From contig CAVWKW010000005.1 of NCBI GenBank assembly GCA_963755705.1, positions 434,001 to 498,000 of the forward strand: a DNA stretch of 64,000 nucleotides, given 5' to 3'. The notes beneath the pieces were generated by a model that was not told the origin of the DNA, searched no databases, and worked only from the letters and a program-made list of their open reading frames with translations. Shown in pieces: positions 8,580-18,311 of this stretch; positions within the stretch are counted from its first letter, which is position 1; each line of letters begins with the position of its first letter. This stretch comes from JBARDN01 sp963755705 (GTDB lineage Bacteria; Desulfobacterota; Binatia; Binatales; Binataceae). The translations under genes and the position numbers were made by a program.

Positions 8580-9758
8580 TTATGGATTTGCTCCGAGGAT
8601 CAGCGTCGAATGAGTAGAGAGTATTCCGCCGTTGCCCGAGACCAGCCCGATATCATGCCGCGGCACCTGGCGTTCGCCCGCCTCTCCGCGCATCTGCACT
8701 ATACCTTCTGCGACCGGGGTCATTCCCCACATATAAAATGAGCTGAGCTGCCCGCCGCCGGTATTTACCGGGAGCGATCCCTTGGGTCCGATCCGCCCGC
8801 CCTCGACAAATGGGCCGCCCTCGCCTTTGTTGCAGAAACCGTAGTCCTCGAGCGTCACCAGCACGGTGAAGGTGTAGCAATCGTAAAGCTCGGCGAAGTT
8901 GATATCGCCAAGCTCGATTCCCGCCATCTTGAACGCGGTCTTTTTCGCCAGCGGAGCGCCCGATACCAGCGTGTCCATCGGATCACCGCCCGGATGCCCC
9001 TGGCCCATGCCGAGAATATAGACCGGCGGATGCTTGAGCGATTTCGCGCGCTCCGCAGAGGTCACGATCACGGCCAGGCCGCCGTTGGAGACCAGGCAAC
9101 AGTCATAGAGATGAAACGGCTCGACCACCCATCGCGCGGCGTTGTAGTCGGCCATCGTCATCGGCGTGTCATGGAACTGCGCCGCGGGATTGAGGTTGGC
9201 CCAATCGCGCTCCGACACCGCGATCGCGCCGAGCTGCTCCTGCTTGGTGCCATACAGATGCATATGTCTCTGCGCGACGAACGCGTACGCCGCGTTGACG
9301 CCGAATTGCCCGTAATGCGCGTTGAGACCGCGCGCGAAGCCGTAGGCCGCGGCTGATCCACCGGCGGCTTTGCCCTTGTCGGGCGACGGCGGACGCAGGG
9401 GAGCGTCGGCGAATACGCACGCGACCACGGTAGCCATCCCGGCCTCGATTGCTTGCGTCGCTTGCATGATCATCGCGCCCGCGGTTGCGCCGCCAAGGTT
9501 CATGGTCGCGGTCAGGGTCAGGTCGGTCAGGCCCATCGCCTGCTGGAGCGAGAACGAAGCCATCGCGTTCTCCATCCAGGTGACCCCAGGATTAACCAGC
9601 AGCCCGTCCAGATCCGAGCGCTCGAGCCCCGCGTCCGCGAGCGCAAGCTCTATAGCCTCGACCGCAAAGCCCATCGCGTTGGGATGGTCGAAATTCTTGC
9701 CCATGCGGGTTTGACCCAGACCCGCGATGGCGCATTTGGCTCTCAAATCAGTGGACAT
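8580..9758 (-). CDS. Thiolase-fold enzyme without the nucleophilic cysteine (Ltp2/SCP2-thiolase-like)
   Basis: A 392-residue thiolase-superfamily protein (FAVEAIELALADAGLERSDLDG; NFAELYDCYTFTVLVTLEDYG). Where thiolases carry the nucleophilic Cys (VNRFCASG-type) it reads MNLGGATAGAM, so Cys is replaced. Where the catalytic GHP His lies it reads NTGGGQLSSFYMWGMTP, with a Tyr nearby. This pattern resembles Ltp2-type retro-aldolases, which act with a DUF35 partner on steroid side-chain acyl-CoAs. A non-thiolytic lyase/aldolase is therefore more likely than a thiolase; the substrate is unknown. Confidence 0.8.
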   Translation of the reverse strand: MSTDLRAKCAIAGLGQTRMGKNFDHPNAMGFAVEAIELALADAGLERSDLDGLLVNPGVTWMENAMASFSLQQAMGLTDLTLTATMNLGGATAGAMIMQATQAIEAGMATVVACVFADAPLRPPSPDKGKAAGGSAAAYGFARGLNAHYGQFGVNAAYAFVAQRHMHLYGTKQEQLGAIAVSERDWANLNPAAQFHDTPMTMADYNAARWVVEPFHLYDCCLVSNGGLAVIVTSAERAKSLKHPPVYILGMGQGHPGGDPMDTLVSGAPLAKKTAFKMAGIELGDINFAELYDCYTFTVLVTLEDYGFCNKGEGGPFVEGGRIGPKGSLPVNTGGGQLSSFYMWGMTPVAEGIVQMRGEAGERQVPRHDIGLVSGNGGILSTHSTLILGANP

Positions 9759-9915
9759 AAGTGGTCTCCGTATAGTGCGCGAAGGCCCCCCGATGCAATC
9801 CTAAGATCATAGCCCAACCGGTCTCGGGGCCAAAACGGGCCAAACCGGCCTCGTAGCCTCCAACCCCGCGCTTTCGTATTGTCTTCAGGAATTGATTGGC
9901 GAGGCTCAGGATTGG

Positions 9916-9945
9916 TTGCCAACAGTCGATTGATGCACTTACAAT
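9916..9945 (+). promoter_or_regulatory. Sigma70-like promoter of the phospho-signalling locus
   Basis: TTGCCA at 9916-9921 and TACAAT at 9940-9945, each one base from consensus, are separated by 18 bases. They sit just upstream of the first gene of the locus, whose ATG 9967 is preceded by GGGAGA. Confidence 0.6.
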
Positions 9946-9966
9946 TGACGGCGGGAGATCTACCAG

Positions 9967-11268
9967 ATGGCGGAACCGGTAAGCTTCGAGGCGCTCGCGA
10001 GCAGTCAGCATGTGCTGTCCAGCGCGGAGAATTTTGTGCTCTACGTCCTGCTCGAGGCGGTCGCCCGCGGCGCGGGTGGCGGCGGCGGCAGCAGGCTGCC
10101 GCTTAACCTGAGCGTCGTGATCGATCGCTCGGGCTCGATGTACGACGAGCAGCGGCTCGAGTTCGTGGTCGAGGCGGTAAAGTTTCTGGCCGCCAACCTG
10201 ACCCCGGAGGACAAGGTCTCGATCGTCGCGTTCGCCGACAAGGCTAAAGTGATCGTGACCCCGGAAGAGGCGACCAACCGCGACGCGGTCAAGCGCGCGA
10301 TCGACGATATCGACATGCTCGAGATCGGCGGCGGCACGCAGATGGCGCTCGGGATGCGCGCCGCGATCGAAGAGGTCAAAAAGAACCTCGACACCTCGCG
10401 CCTCAACCGCGTGCTGGTCTTGACCGACGGCCAGACCTACGAGGAAACCGCCTGCATCGATTTGGTGCAGCAGAACCGCGACAAGATTTCATTTTCCACG
10501 ATGGGCGTTGGTGTCGAGTTCAACGAGAAGCTGCTGCAGCGGCTGGCGCAGGATTCCAACGGCAAGTACCACTTCATCGGCAACCCGGGCGATATCCCGA
10601 CCATCTTCGACGACGAATTGCAGGGACTGCGCGCGGTCAGCCTGCGCAACGTCCGGATCGACGTGACGCTGGCGCAGGGCGTGCAAGTGCGCGAGACATT
10701 TCGCGCCTCGCCTGAGATCTACGCGATGGGCGCGCCGATTATCGGCGAGGATCGAAAAATCTCGTACGAGATCGGCGACCTCGAAGCCGGCGTCCCCGGC
10801 TCGGTCCTGCTGACGCTGGTGTTGCCGCCGCGCAAACCCGGAACCGTCAGGATGCTCCAGAGTGGGCTGCATTACACCGTTCCGGGAGGCAATGAAGCAT
10901 CGGCCAGTTGCGATCTTACCGTCGAGTACACCCTCGACCGCACCCTCACCAGCAAACGCAACGGCCGGGTCATGAACCTGGTCGACCAGGTATCGATCGC
11001 CAAGTTGCAGGCCAAGGCCGAAGAGGAGCTCAAAGCCGGCAACGTAGATCGCGCGACGCGCCTTTTGGGCAACGCGATCCAGGGCACGCAGCGGATGGGC
11101 AACAGCAAGGCGACCCAGGCACTGGCCGGCCTGCTCGATCAGGTCAAGAAGACCCAAACCCTGCAGACCAAGGCGGCCAAGACCACGCTGTTGCAGGCAC
11201 AAGCGGTGGTGCGCAAAACCCAGATGCTCGATCCCGATGCGCTAAAGGATTTCGGCAAACCTGAATAG
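9967..11268 (+). CDS. VWA-domain protein
   Basis: A 433-residue protein with no signal peptide. A VWA domain at about 45-215 has an intact metal site (Asp53, Ser55, Ser57 in DRSGS; later GGGTQM and LTDGQTYEE). A beta-rich middle region (about 220-330) and a helical C-terminus (about 345-433, Ala/Lys/Gln-rich, possible coiled coil) follow, as in inter-alpha-trypsin-inhibitor-like bacterial VWA proteins. VWA domains mediate metal-dependent protein contacts. As the first gene of a locus with kinases, a phosphatase and FHA proteins it may be a scaffold or phosphorylation target; this is inference. Downstream spacing is 71 bases. Confidence 0.85.
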   Translation: MAEPVSFEALASSQHVLSSAENFVLYVLLEAVARGAGGGGGSRLPLNLSVVIDRSGSMYDEQRLEFVVEAVKFLAANLTPEDKVSIVAFADKAKVIVTPEEATNRDAVKRAIDDIDMLEIGGGTQMALGMRAAIEEVKKNLDTSRLNRVLVLTDGQTYEETACIDLVQQNRDKISFSTMGVGVEFNEKLLQRLAQDSNGKYHFIGNPGDIPTIFDDELQGLRAVSLRNVRIDVTLAQGVQVRETFRASPEIYAMGAPIIGEDRKISYEIGDLEAGVPGSVLLTLVLPPRKPGTVRMLQSGLHYTVPGGNEASASCDLTVEYTLDRTLTSKRNGRVMNLVDQVSIAKLQAKAEEELKAGNVDRATRLLGNAIQGTQRMGNSKATQALAGLLDQVKKTQTLQTKAAKTTLLQAQAVVRKTQMLDPDALKDFGKPE

Positions 11269-11339
11269 TTAAACCGTTTCCACATTCGACAGGGGACAGG
11301 CGAAAAATCTCCCGCAGCCGAAGGACAGGGGCTCAAGAC

Positions 11340-11972
11340 ATGATCAAGTGCAGCGAGTGCAGCTACGAAAACATGGACGGTCTCGATTATTGCGACGGAT
11401 GCGGCGCCAAGCTGGCGCCCTCCACCGACGCAGCGCCATCCGCGCCCGAGGCGCCCAAGACTGACGCGCCTCCGGCCGACGCGGCGGCGTCCGAAGCGCC
11501 CCCGGCGGTCGAGGAAGCCAAGCCCTCGGAGGCCCCCACGGGCGAGATCAAGCCGGAAGCAGCGCCAGAGGTTCCGCCCGCAGCCCCTCCTTCGTCTTCC
11601 GCGCCCGCCGCGCCATCGGGCGCTCCGATGTCTTTCAAGGCGACGCTCAAGATCGTTCGCGGCGGACGCAAGGATCAGGAGTTTCCGCTCGAAGACGGCA
11701 ACAATCTCGTCGGCAGATGGGACCCCGACACCGGGTCGTTCCCTGAGGTCGACCTCGACGCCGACGATCCCGAAGCCAAGATCTCGCGCAAGCACGCGCT
11801 TATTCGTATTGCCGACGGCAAGATCACGGTCGAGGATATCGGCAGCCTAAACGGCACCTATGTGAACCGTGGCGCGCGCCTGGTTCCAGGATCCGCAGTC
11901 GAGATTAAAACCGGTGACGAAGTTATCATCGGGAAGACCTTTCTCAAGTTAACGGTCGATCCGATATCCTGA
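11340..11972 (+). CDS. Zinc-ribbon/FHA protein
   Basis: A 210-residue soluble protein. The N-terminal zinc ribbon (CSEC...CDGC, residues 4-22) is followed by an Ala/Pro/Glu-rich linker (about 27-95) and an FHA domain (about 100-205) containing NLVGRWDPDTGSFPEVDL, SRKHALI and SLNGTYVN, the conserved phosphothreonine-reading elements. FHA domains bind pThr peptides, so it likely reads the product of the kinases encoded just downstream. The ribbon closely resembles that of the PP2C fusion at 13808. Confidence 0.88.
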   Translation: MIKCSECSYENMDGLDYCDGCGAKLAPSTDAAPSAPEAPKTDAPPADAAASEAPPAVEEAKPSEAPTGEIKPEAAPEVPPAAPPSSSAPAAPSGAPMSFKATLKIVRGGRKDQEFPLEDGNNLVGRWDPDTGSFPEVDLDADDPEAKISRKHALIRIADGKITVEDIGSLNGTYVNRGARLVPGSAVEIKTGDEVIIGKTFLKLTVDPIS

Positions 11973-12048
11973 TTCGCTTCGCCCTCTGTAGCGCGGCGCG
12001 CCATCCGGCCCTGCAAGCAGAGTCGAAGCCGGCAGACGTGGACGCATC

Positions 12049-13800
12049 ATGAACCCGGGTGAGCCGCTGTCGGAGGGTCATCTCCTGGACGGACGCTATC
12101 GCGTCCGAAAAGTCCTCGGCGTGGGCGGTATGGGCAGAGTCTATCTGTCCAACGACACGCGCCTTGCGAGCCGGCCGGTCGCGGTCAAAGAGATGATCCT
12201 CGGCGACGGAATCGCCGAGAAAAAAGCGATCGAGGACTTCACGCGTGAGGCGACGGTGCTCGCGCGCCTGACCCATCCGGGCATCCCGACGCTGATCGAT
12301 CATTTCGCCGAGAATGGACGCCATTACCTGGTGATGGAATTCGTCTCGGGCGGCACGCTCGAGGACGCGCTCACCAAGGGCGGCGGCAAACTCTCGGAGG
12401 CGCTGACCCTGCGCTACGCGCGCCAGATGCTCGAGGTGCTGGATTTTCTGCACGCGCAGACCCCGCCGATCATCTACCGCGACATCAAACCCGGCAACAT
12501 CATGATCGACAAGGATGGCCGCGCGATGCTGATCGATTTCGGCATCGCGCGCTTTCTGCCCAAGGGTGGCAAAGCCACCATGATCGGTTCGCCGGGCTAC
12601 GCACCGCCCGAACAATACGTCGGCAAGGTCGAGCCGCGCTCCGATCTCTATTCGATCGCGGCTACGATGCATCATCTGCTGAGCGGGCGCGATCCGGCGC
12701 TCGAGCCGCCGTTCAGCTTTCCGCCGCTAAGGAGCGTCGCACCCCAGGTTTCCGAGCAAACCGCCAAGGCTGTCGATCGCGCACTGAGCCATCAGATCGA
12801 TCTGCGCTTCGCCTCGGCGCGCGAGATGCTAAATTCGCTGCCGCTGCCGCCCGAGGACCACTCGCAGTCGGGAGCGTTTGCCAATGGCGGCTCTTCGATG
12901 GGTTCGATGCGAACGGTGGTGTTGGCAAACCCAATCGCCGAGCCCGCAGGTAGCCCTCCGGCACAACCGATTCGTCCAAGCTCGCCAACGCCCGGACGGC
13001 TGACCTATCCACCGCAGGCTCCGCCCCCGCGCATCGGATCGGGGGCGTCGCCCTCGCTTACGAATATGCCGACCGTAGTGCTGACGCGTCCCGCCTCCGG
13101 AGTGCCGTCGCCGTCTAAGGCAACCCCACCGACGGGATCGAAGCCACTTAATCCCTCGATGCAAAAGGCGATCGACTTGGGCGTGCGCGCCAAGGCGCTG
13201 TTCGAGCGCGGGTTGCGGTCGAAGATCGTCTCAACCGTAATCCAGGGCGGATCGAACCCAAATGACGCATCGGGAAACCCGGCCGGCGTTTCCTCGACCG
13301 CGAAGACGCGCGAGCTGCGTCCGGGCGCGTCGTCGCCGCGGCAGGCGGCTCCGGTCTCGACGGCGGAGCGCGCTCCCGCGCCCACGGCTGCGCGCTCGGG
13401 CTCGGTTGCTCCGGCGCGGCAGCGGCCGATCACGCCGCCGCTCTTTCCCGACGACACCAAGGGGCGCACGACGGGCGCGCCCGCGCGATTGTCCGCACGC
13501 GGCGAGAACCTGGAGTTCACGATCAAGTTCGTCCATACGACTATCGGACGCTCTCAGAACGGGCAGGCGTCCAAGCCCGATATTGATCTGGCGGCGCTCA
13601 AGCGCGGTGCGGAGCGGGTCTCGAACCTGCACGCGGAGATCGTGCAGCGCGGTGCGGATTATTTCATTCGCGACCTGAGCAGCTTAAACGGCACCTATAT
13701 TGCCGGGCTTGGGCGGCTCGGGCGCGATCAACTGTACAAATTGAAGGATCGCGACCAGGTGGTTCTGGGCGGTGCTATATTGCAGTTTCGAAGAGGTTAG
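12049..13800 (+). CDS. Ser/Thr protein kinase with C-terminal FHA domain
   Basis: A 583-residue protein. The Hanks-type kinase domain (about 17-265) has a Gly-rich loop GVGGMGRVY, Lys47 (VAVKEM), catalytic YRDIKPGN (Asp145; Tyr replaces His of HRD, common in bacteria), IDFGIAR and PGYAPPEQY. No transmembrane helix is seen. A long Pro/Ser/Ala-rich linker (about 275-480) leads to a C-terminal FHA domain (about 485-583) with TIGRSQ, SNLHAEI and SLNGTYI. Fusing kinase to FHA suggests phospho-dependent self-assembly or substrate capture. It ends 7 bases before the next gene. Confidence 0.93.
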   Translation: MNPGEPLSEGHLLDGRYRVRKVLGVGGMGRVYLSNDTRLASRPVAVKEMILGDGIAEKKAIEDFTREATVLARLTHPGIPTLIDHFAENGRHYLVMEFVSGGTLEDALTKGGGKLSEALTLRYARQMLEVLDFLHAQTPPIIYRDIKPGNIMIDKDGRAMLIDFGIARFLPKGGKATMIGSPGYAPPEQYVGKVEPRSDLYSIAATMHHLLSGRDPALEPPFSFPPLRSVAPQVSEQTAKAVDRALSHQIDLRFASAREMLNSLPLPPEDHSQSGAFANGGSSMGSMRTVVLANPIAEPAGSPPAQPIRPSSPTPGRLTYPPQAPPPRIGSGASPSLTNMPTVVLTRPASGVPSPSKATPPTGSKPLNPSMQKAIDLGVRAKALFERGLRSKIVSTVIQGGSNPNDASGNPAGVSSTAKTRELRPGASSPRQAAPVSTAERAPAPTAARSGSVAPARQRPITPPLFPDDTKGRTTGAPARLSARGENLEFTIKFVHTTIGRSQNGQASKPDIDLAALKRGAERVSNLHAEIVQRGADYFIRDLSSLNGTYIAGLGRLGRDQLYKLKDRDQVVLGGAILQFRRG

Positions 13801-13807
13801 CCGCGCT

Positions 13808-15850
13808 ATGATCAAGTGTCCTGAATGTGGTGAGCAGGCGCCCGACGGCGCGAAATTCTGCGACCGCTGCGGCCGCGGGCTCGATCCGGCCTCCGTCGCC
13901 GCCGCACCTGTCGCCACGCGCCCGCTGCCGCTCGCCGCCGGTACTATTCTTAAGGGAAAATTCGAGATCGTCGAGCCGATCGCGGGAACCTCGATCGAGA
14001 ATCGCTATCGTGCGCGCCGGATCGGTGACGACAAGTCCGGGTCGGTCATCCTGCGCGAACGCCTCGGCCCCACGCCCGTACGGGGAGCCGATTCCGAGGA
14101 CCAGGTGGATTCCCAAATCGAAGCCACGACCGCTCCCGACGCCGATACGGCGCCACTTCCGCCGCCCGAAGATCCAAACGGGCCGCGGGCCAAGACCGCG
14201 GAGCTGAAGCCAACGCCCGTTGCTGCCACCGCTCCCGCCGAGGTCGTTCAGGCCGCGCCCGCGCTCGAGGCCGCGGAGGCCGCGCCGGACGTGGTCCCGG
14301 CCGAGAACGAAGCCGTGCCCGTGGCCAATAGCGTCGCCACCAACGAGTCGCAGGCTAACGGAACCGCGCCCGCATCCGATGCGTCGCAGGCCGACGCCGC
14401 GCCCGCGCCAGCCGAAGCTGCCACGTCACCGGACCTCCAGGAGCATCTTGAAGACCTTGCCCAGGACGATCTGGGCGAGGTGTTCGGCCGGGTAATGGCG
14501 CTGTCGATGACGTTATCGCATCCGGCGTTCCAGCGCGCCGAGGCAGGCTTTGCCGAAAACGGGCGCGTCTATCTGGTGTACGCGGACGAGGCCCTTAAGC
14601 CGATGCCAGCGCCGCCGCTTAGCGAGCCCGAAGCGATCTCGGCCGCGATCCAGGTGTGCCAGGCGATCGCGTTCGTGCATCGCCGTGGCCTGCGCTTAAA
14701 CGATATCTGTCCGCAGTCGGTGGCGTTGTCGGGTTCGGGGCGGATCAAGCTGACCGGCCTCGACTACGTGAGCAACGACAACGAGTTGGCGGGCGATCTG
14801 ATTTTCAACGACGGCTACACCGCGCCCGAGATTTATCGCGGCAAGAAAACCGACAAGCGCGCCGACATCTTCTCGGCCGGGGCTCTTCTCTACACCTGGC
14901 TCACGGGCGAGCGGATCGAGAGCGAGAGCTGGCGTGAGGAAGCTGGTCCGGTGCGCTTTTATCCGCCGCACGTGATCACGCCGGAGCTCGAGCAGGCGAT
15001 ATTGCGCGCGATCCAGTTCGAGCCTTCCGCGCGCTGGGCGACAATCGACGAGTTCAAGGCCGAGCTCACACGCCTCTTAGCCCAGTTCCGGATTCGCATC
15101 GCGGCGCTGACCGACGTCGGGATGGTGCGCGACCATAATGAAGACGCATTGATGCTGGTCGATTATGTGCGTGACTCGTTGGTCGAGCCGGACCAGAATC
15201 ATCTATGCGTCGTGTGCGACGGGATGGGGGGTGCGGAAGCCGGAGAAGTCGCCGCCGCAATTGCGGTTAAAACGATCCGCGATTATGTTGAAACCCGGCT
15301 GACCGGTGCCGAAGTTATCGATCCGGGCAAGCTCATGAGCGCCGCGCTCGAAGAGGCAAATTCGAAAATCCTGGAATACGTCGGGACTCACCCGGAATCG
15401 CGCGGTATGGGTTCGACCGGCGTCACTGCTCTGCTTACCCAGACCGGCGCCGCGATGGCGTGGGTGGGCGACAGCCGCGGCTATTTGCTCGAAAACGGTG
15501 CGCTCAGGCAGGTGACCAAGGATCATTCGCTGGTGCAGCGCCTGATCGATATCGGGCAAATCACCCCCGCCGAGGCGCGTACCCATGAGCACAAGAACGT
15601 GATCACCCGCTCGCTCGGCGCGCGCCAGAGTGGTCCTGCGGGAGCGGAATCGGTGTCGGTCCGGCTAAAGCGCGGCGACCAGTTACTCCTGTGCAGCGAC
15701 GGGTTGACGACCCACGTCGAGGACAAGGATGTCGCCGCGATCCTGCGCCGCAATCACAATCCCTACGACGCGGCGCGCGAGCTTATCGCGGCGGCAAACG
15801 CTGGCGGTGGCACCGATAACATCACGGTGATCGTGATATACGCGAGCTGA
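13808..15850 (+). CDS. Zinc ribbon-pseudokinase-PP2C phosphatase fusion
   Basis: ATG 13808, 7 bases after the kinase gene, gives 680 residues; an upstream in-frame start at 13772 would overlap that gene. Order: zinc ribbon (CPEC...CDRC, 4-22); kinase-like region (about 42-400) split by an Ala/Pro/Glu-rich insert (about 95-225); PP2C domain (about 428-680). The kinase catalytic elements are lost: no VAIK Lys (VILRE), LNDICPQSV in place of HRDLKPxN and TGLDY in place of DFG, so it is a pseudokinase. PP2C metal motifs are intact (DVGMVRDHNED, CDGMGG, AWVGDSRGY, SDGLT, GGTDNIT). It probably dephosphorylates targets of the neighbouring kinases. Confidence 0.9.
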   Translation: MIKCPECGEQAPDGAKFCDRCGRGLDPASVAAAPVATRPLPLAAGTILKGKFEIVEPIAGTSIENRYRARRIGDDKSGSVILRERLGPTPVRGADSEDQVDSQIEATTAPDADTAPLPPPEDPNGPRAKTAELKPTPVAATAPAEVVQAAPALEAAEAAPDVVPAENEAVPVANSVATNESQANGTAPASDASQADAAPAPAEAATSPDLQEHLEDLAQDDLGEVFGRVMALSMTLSHPAFQRAEAGFAENGRVYLVYADEALKPMPAPPLSEPEAISAAIQVCQAIAFVHRRGLRLNDICPQSVALSGSGRIKLTGLDYVSNDNELAGDLIFNDGYTAPEIYRGKKTDKRADIFSAGALLYTWLTGERIESESWREEAGPVRFYPPHVITPELEQAILRAIQFEPSARWATIDEFKAELTRLLAQFRIRIAALTDVGMVRDHNEDALMLVDYVRDSLVEPDQNHLCVVCDGMGGAEAGEVAAAIAVKTIRDYVETRLTGAEVIDPGKLMSAALEEANSKILEYVGTHPESRGMGSTGVTALLTQTGAAMAWVGDSRGYLLENGALRQVTKDHSLVQRLIDIGQITPAEARTHEHKNVITRSLGARQSGPAGAESVSVRLKRGDQLLLCSDGLTTHVEDKDVAAILRRNHNPYDAARELIAAANAGGGTDNITVIVIYAS

Positions 15851-15865
15851 CATTAGACGGCTTAA

Positions 15866-18295
15866 GTGATGGCGGAAAATCCAAACCCCACTGGACCGGT
15901 GACCGGACCGCTCGCGCCCGGAACCCTGCTCCAGAACCGCTATCTGATCGATCGCCTGCTGGGTGGCGGCGGGCAGGGGATGGTTTATCTTGCGCGCGAT
16001 CAGCGCCTTGCCAATCGCACCTGCGCGCTCAAGGAGATGGTCGATCACTTTATCGACCACGCCAAGCGAATCGAAGCCAACGATTACTTCGCGCGCGAGG
16101 CCGACACCCTTGCCCAGCTAAAGCATTCGGCGATCCCCGCGATTACCGATCGCTTCGACGACCAGAACCGCCACTACCTGGTGATGGAGTACGTCGAGGG
16201 GCGCAACCTCGAAGAGGAGCTTGCCGCGCGCGGCGAGCCTCTCCCCGAGGGACTGGTTATCGATATCGCGCGTCAGCTCTGCGACGTGCTGAGCTATCTG
16301 CATGGGCACGAGCCTCCCATCATCTATCGCGACATGAAGCCCAGCAACGTGATGCTGACGCCCAAGGGGCGCGCAGTGCTGATTGATTTCGGAATTGCGC
16401 GGCTGTTCAAAGCTTCAAGCAAGGGCACCATGATCGGCACGCTGGGTTTCGCGCCGCCCGAGCAATACCAGGGCAACGTCGATCCGCGCAGCGACCTCTA
16501 CTCGCTCGGCGCCACCCTGCACTACGTGCTCACCGGACGCGACCCCGAGAAATTTCCGCCATTCAGCTTTCCGCCGATTCGCGAGCTGCGTCCCGCGCTC
16601 TCGCCGAACCTGGCCGGCGCGATCGACGCCGCGCTCGCCTACGACGTGGCGCGGCGTCCCGCAACCGTCGCCGACTTCCGGGACATGATGCTCTACGGCC
16701 GCGGGCTCGAGGACGCGGGTTCGCGCGGAGTCACCGCTCGCGCAGGCACCGACGATCTGTCGCTCGCCGCAATTCCCGACGAGCTGCCGCAAGAGGTCTA
16801 CCGGCCGCGCAAGCCAAAGAGCGCGGCGCGCCGCGCGATCGCGCTGCTGGTGTTTTGCGCGGTGCTGGGCGGGATGGCGTTTGGTGCGACCTATGTTTAT
16901 TCGGATCCGCAACTTCAGAATGAGCTCGGGGTCAAAGGATTTATCGACGGGCTGCCATGGAAGCATGAGGAGCTGCTGGCCAAGGCGCAGCAGCATCCGC
17001 TCGACTTCGAGCAGATGACGCTTGCGCTCTCGACGCGCGAGGGCACTCCGCTCGGACCGCCGCAGGCCTCGTTCACCGATACCGATCTGACCAACGCGCG
17101 CTATCTCAAGTGGTCGGCGACGTTCACCAATGCGCTGGCGGGCCTGGCCGGCCGCTCCGACAAGGTCGAGGCGCGTTTCTACGATCCCAACGGACTGCAG
17201 ATCGCTTCGAGCAACCAGGAAGTGTACCTGGGTCCCTCGCAATCGACCGCCGATTTCTCGGGCGTCGCGCTGATGCCCACGATGACCGATAAGCCACCAG
17301 GCAATTACAAGGTCGCCCTGTACATGGACGATCAAATGCTGGGCGAAAACCAGTTCTCGGTGACACAAGACCTGTCTGCGCGCAAAGCCGCTGCCGCTGC
17401 CGATGCGGCCGCGGCTGCCGCCGCGAAAGCCGACGACGCCAAACGCGCCGAGGAAGCGCGCCGGCTTGCGATGATCGAAGAGGCGCGCCGCAAACCGCTG
17501 CAACTGCGCGATATCCAGTTTCTCAATACCACCAAGACCGGCACCGCCATTTCCGGCGCGACCACCAGCTTCGACGTCTCCAAGGTACTGTTCGTCGGAT
17601 GGCAGGTCTCGTTCGACAACCGCCTGTTCGGTCTCGAATCGAGTCAGTACCGCGTTAACGCCGCGTATATCGCACCCGACGGGCGCACGCTCGGAAGCGT
17701 CAACGACTGGCAGGACGTATCGCCGAGCGAGCGTATCGCCAGTTTCAGCGGGCGGGTCGGCAATTCCCGCGGAGGCGCTTTCCTGCCGGGTACTTACACC
17801 GTCAACTTTTATTTGAATGGGCAATACTTCGGGCAAAAGAAGTTCCGCGTGGTTGCATCCGCCGCGGGTCCGTATTCGTCCCCGCCCAGCAGTAGTGGCG
17901 GAGGATATAGCGGCAGTGGCGGCGGCTACAGCGGGGGCAGCGGCTATAGCGGGGGCAGTTACGGTTCCTCGGGAACCGCCACCGCGAGCCTGGTCGGTCC
18001 AACGCTCGCAACCGGCACGATCAGCGGCCTTCCCGGCGGAGGTCATCCGGGGATGGAACTTCGTTTGCGCCCGCAGCCCAATGGCTTTCTGCACGGGGAA
18101 CTGGTGATTCACAAGCCGGGCTTCGAGTTGGCGCCGCTGGAGGGTTTTATCCGCGGCAACCACATCCAGTTCCAGGTGCCATACGGCAGCGACACCTATT
18201 ATTTCGAAGGCGAGCGCGGCGGCGACACGCTGAGCGGCACCTACAACTCAACGCCGTCAGGCGGCAGCGGCACCTGGACCGCACAAGCCAACTAG
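15866..18295 (+). CDS. Membrane Ser/Thr protein kinase with large extracytoplasmic region
   Basis: An 809-residue protein (GTG 15866; ATG 15869 is in frame). Kinase domain at about 26-285 (GGGGQGMVY, Lys56, YRDMKPSN, IDFGIAR, LGFAPPEQY) appears catalytically complete. One transmembrane helix lies at about 321-343. Outside are two related beta-sandwich domains (about 390-500 and 560-665), both ending in GxYxVxxYxxxQxxGxxxFxV, joined by an Ala/Lys/Glu-rich helix; then a Gly/Ser/Tyr-rich linker and a final beta domain of about 100 residues. The architecture suggests a receptor kinase; the ligand is unknown. Confidence 0.9.
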   Translation: MMAENPNPTGPVTGPLAPGTLLQNRYLIDRLLGGGGQGMVYLARDQRLANRTCALKEMVDHFIDHAKRIEANDYFAREADTLAQLKHSAIPAITDRFDDQNRHYLVMEYVEGRNLEEELAARGEPLPEGLVIDIARQLCDVLSYLHGHEPPIIYRDMKPSNVMLTPKGRAVLIDFGIARLFKASSKGTMIGTLGFAPPEQYQGNVDPRSDLYSLGATLHYVLTGRDPEKFPPFSFPPIRELRPALSPNLAGAIDAALAYDVARRPATVADFRDMMLYGRGLEDAGSRGVTARAGTDDLSLAAIPDELPQEVYRPRKPKSAARRAIALLVFCAVLGGMAFGATYVYSDPQLQNELGVKGFIDGLPWKHEELLAKAQQHPLDFEQMTLALSTREGTPLGPPQASFTDTDLTNARYLKWSATFTNALAGLAGRSDKVEARFYDPNGLQIASSNQEVYLGPSQSTADFSGVALMPTMTDKPPGNYKVALYMDDQMLGENQFSVTQDLSARKAAAAADAAAAAAAKADDAKRAEEARRLAMIEEARRKPLQLRDIQFLNTTKTGTAISGATTSFDVSKVLFVGWQVSFDNRLFGLESSQYRVNAAYIAPDGRTLGSVNDWQDVSPSERIASFSGRVGNSRGGAFLPGTYTVNFYLNGQYFGQKKFRVVASAAGPYSSPPSSSGGGYSGSGGGYSGGSGYSGGSYGSSGTATASLVGPTLATGTISGLPGGGHPGMELRLRPQPNGFLHGELVIHKPGFELAPLEGFIRGNHIQFQVPYGSDTYYFEGERGGDTLSGTYNSTPSGGSGTWTAQAN

Positions 18296-18311
18296 CCGAT
18301 AGATCATCGCT

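Noticed and set aside
16415..18163. 582-codon open frame antisense to the receptor kinase
   Set aside because: GC-rich shadow of a strong coding gene, no recognisable domain.
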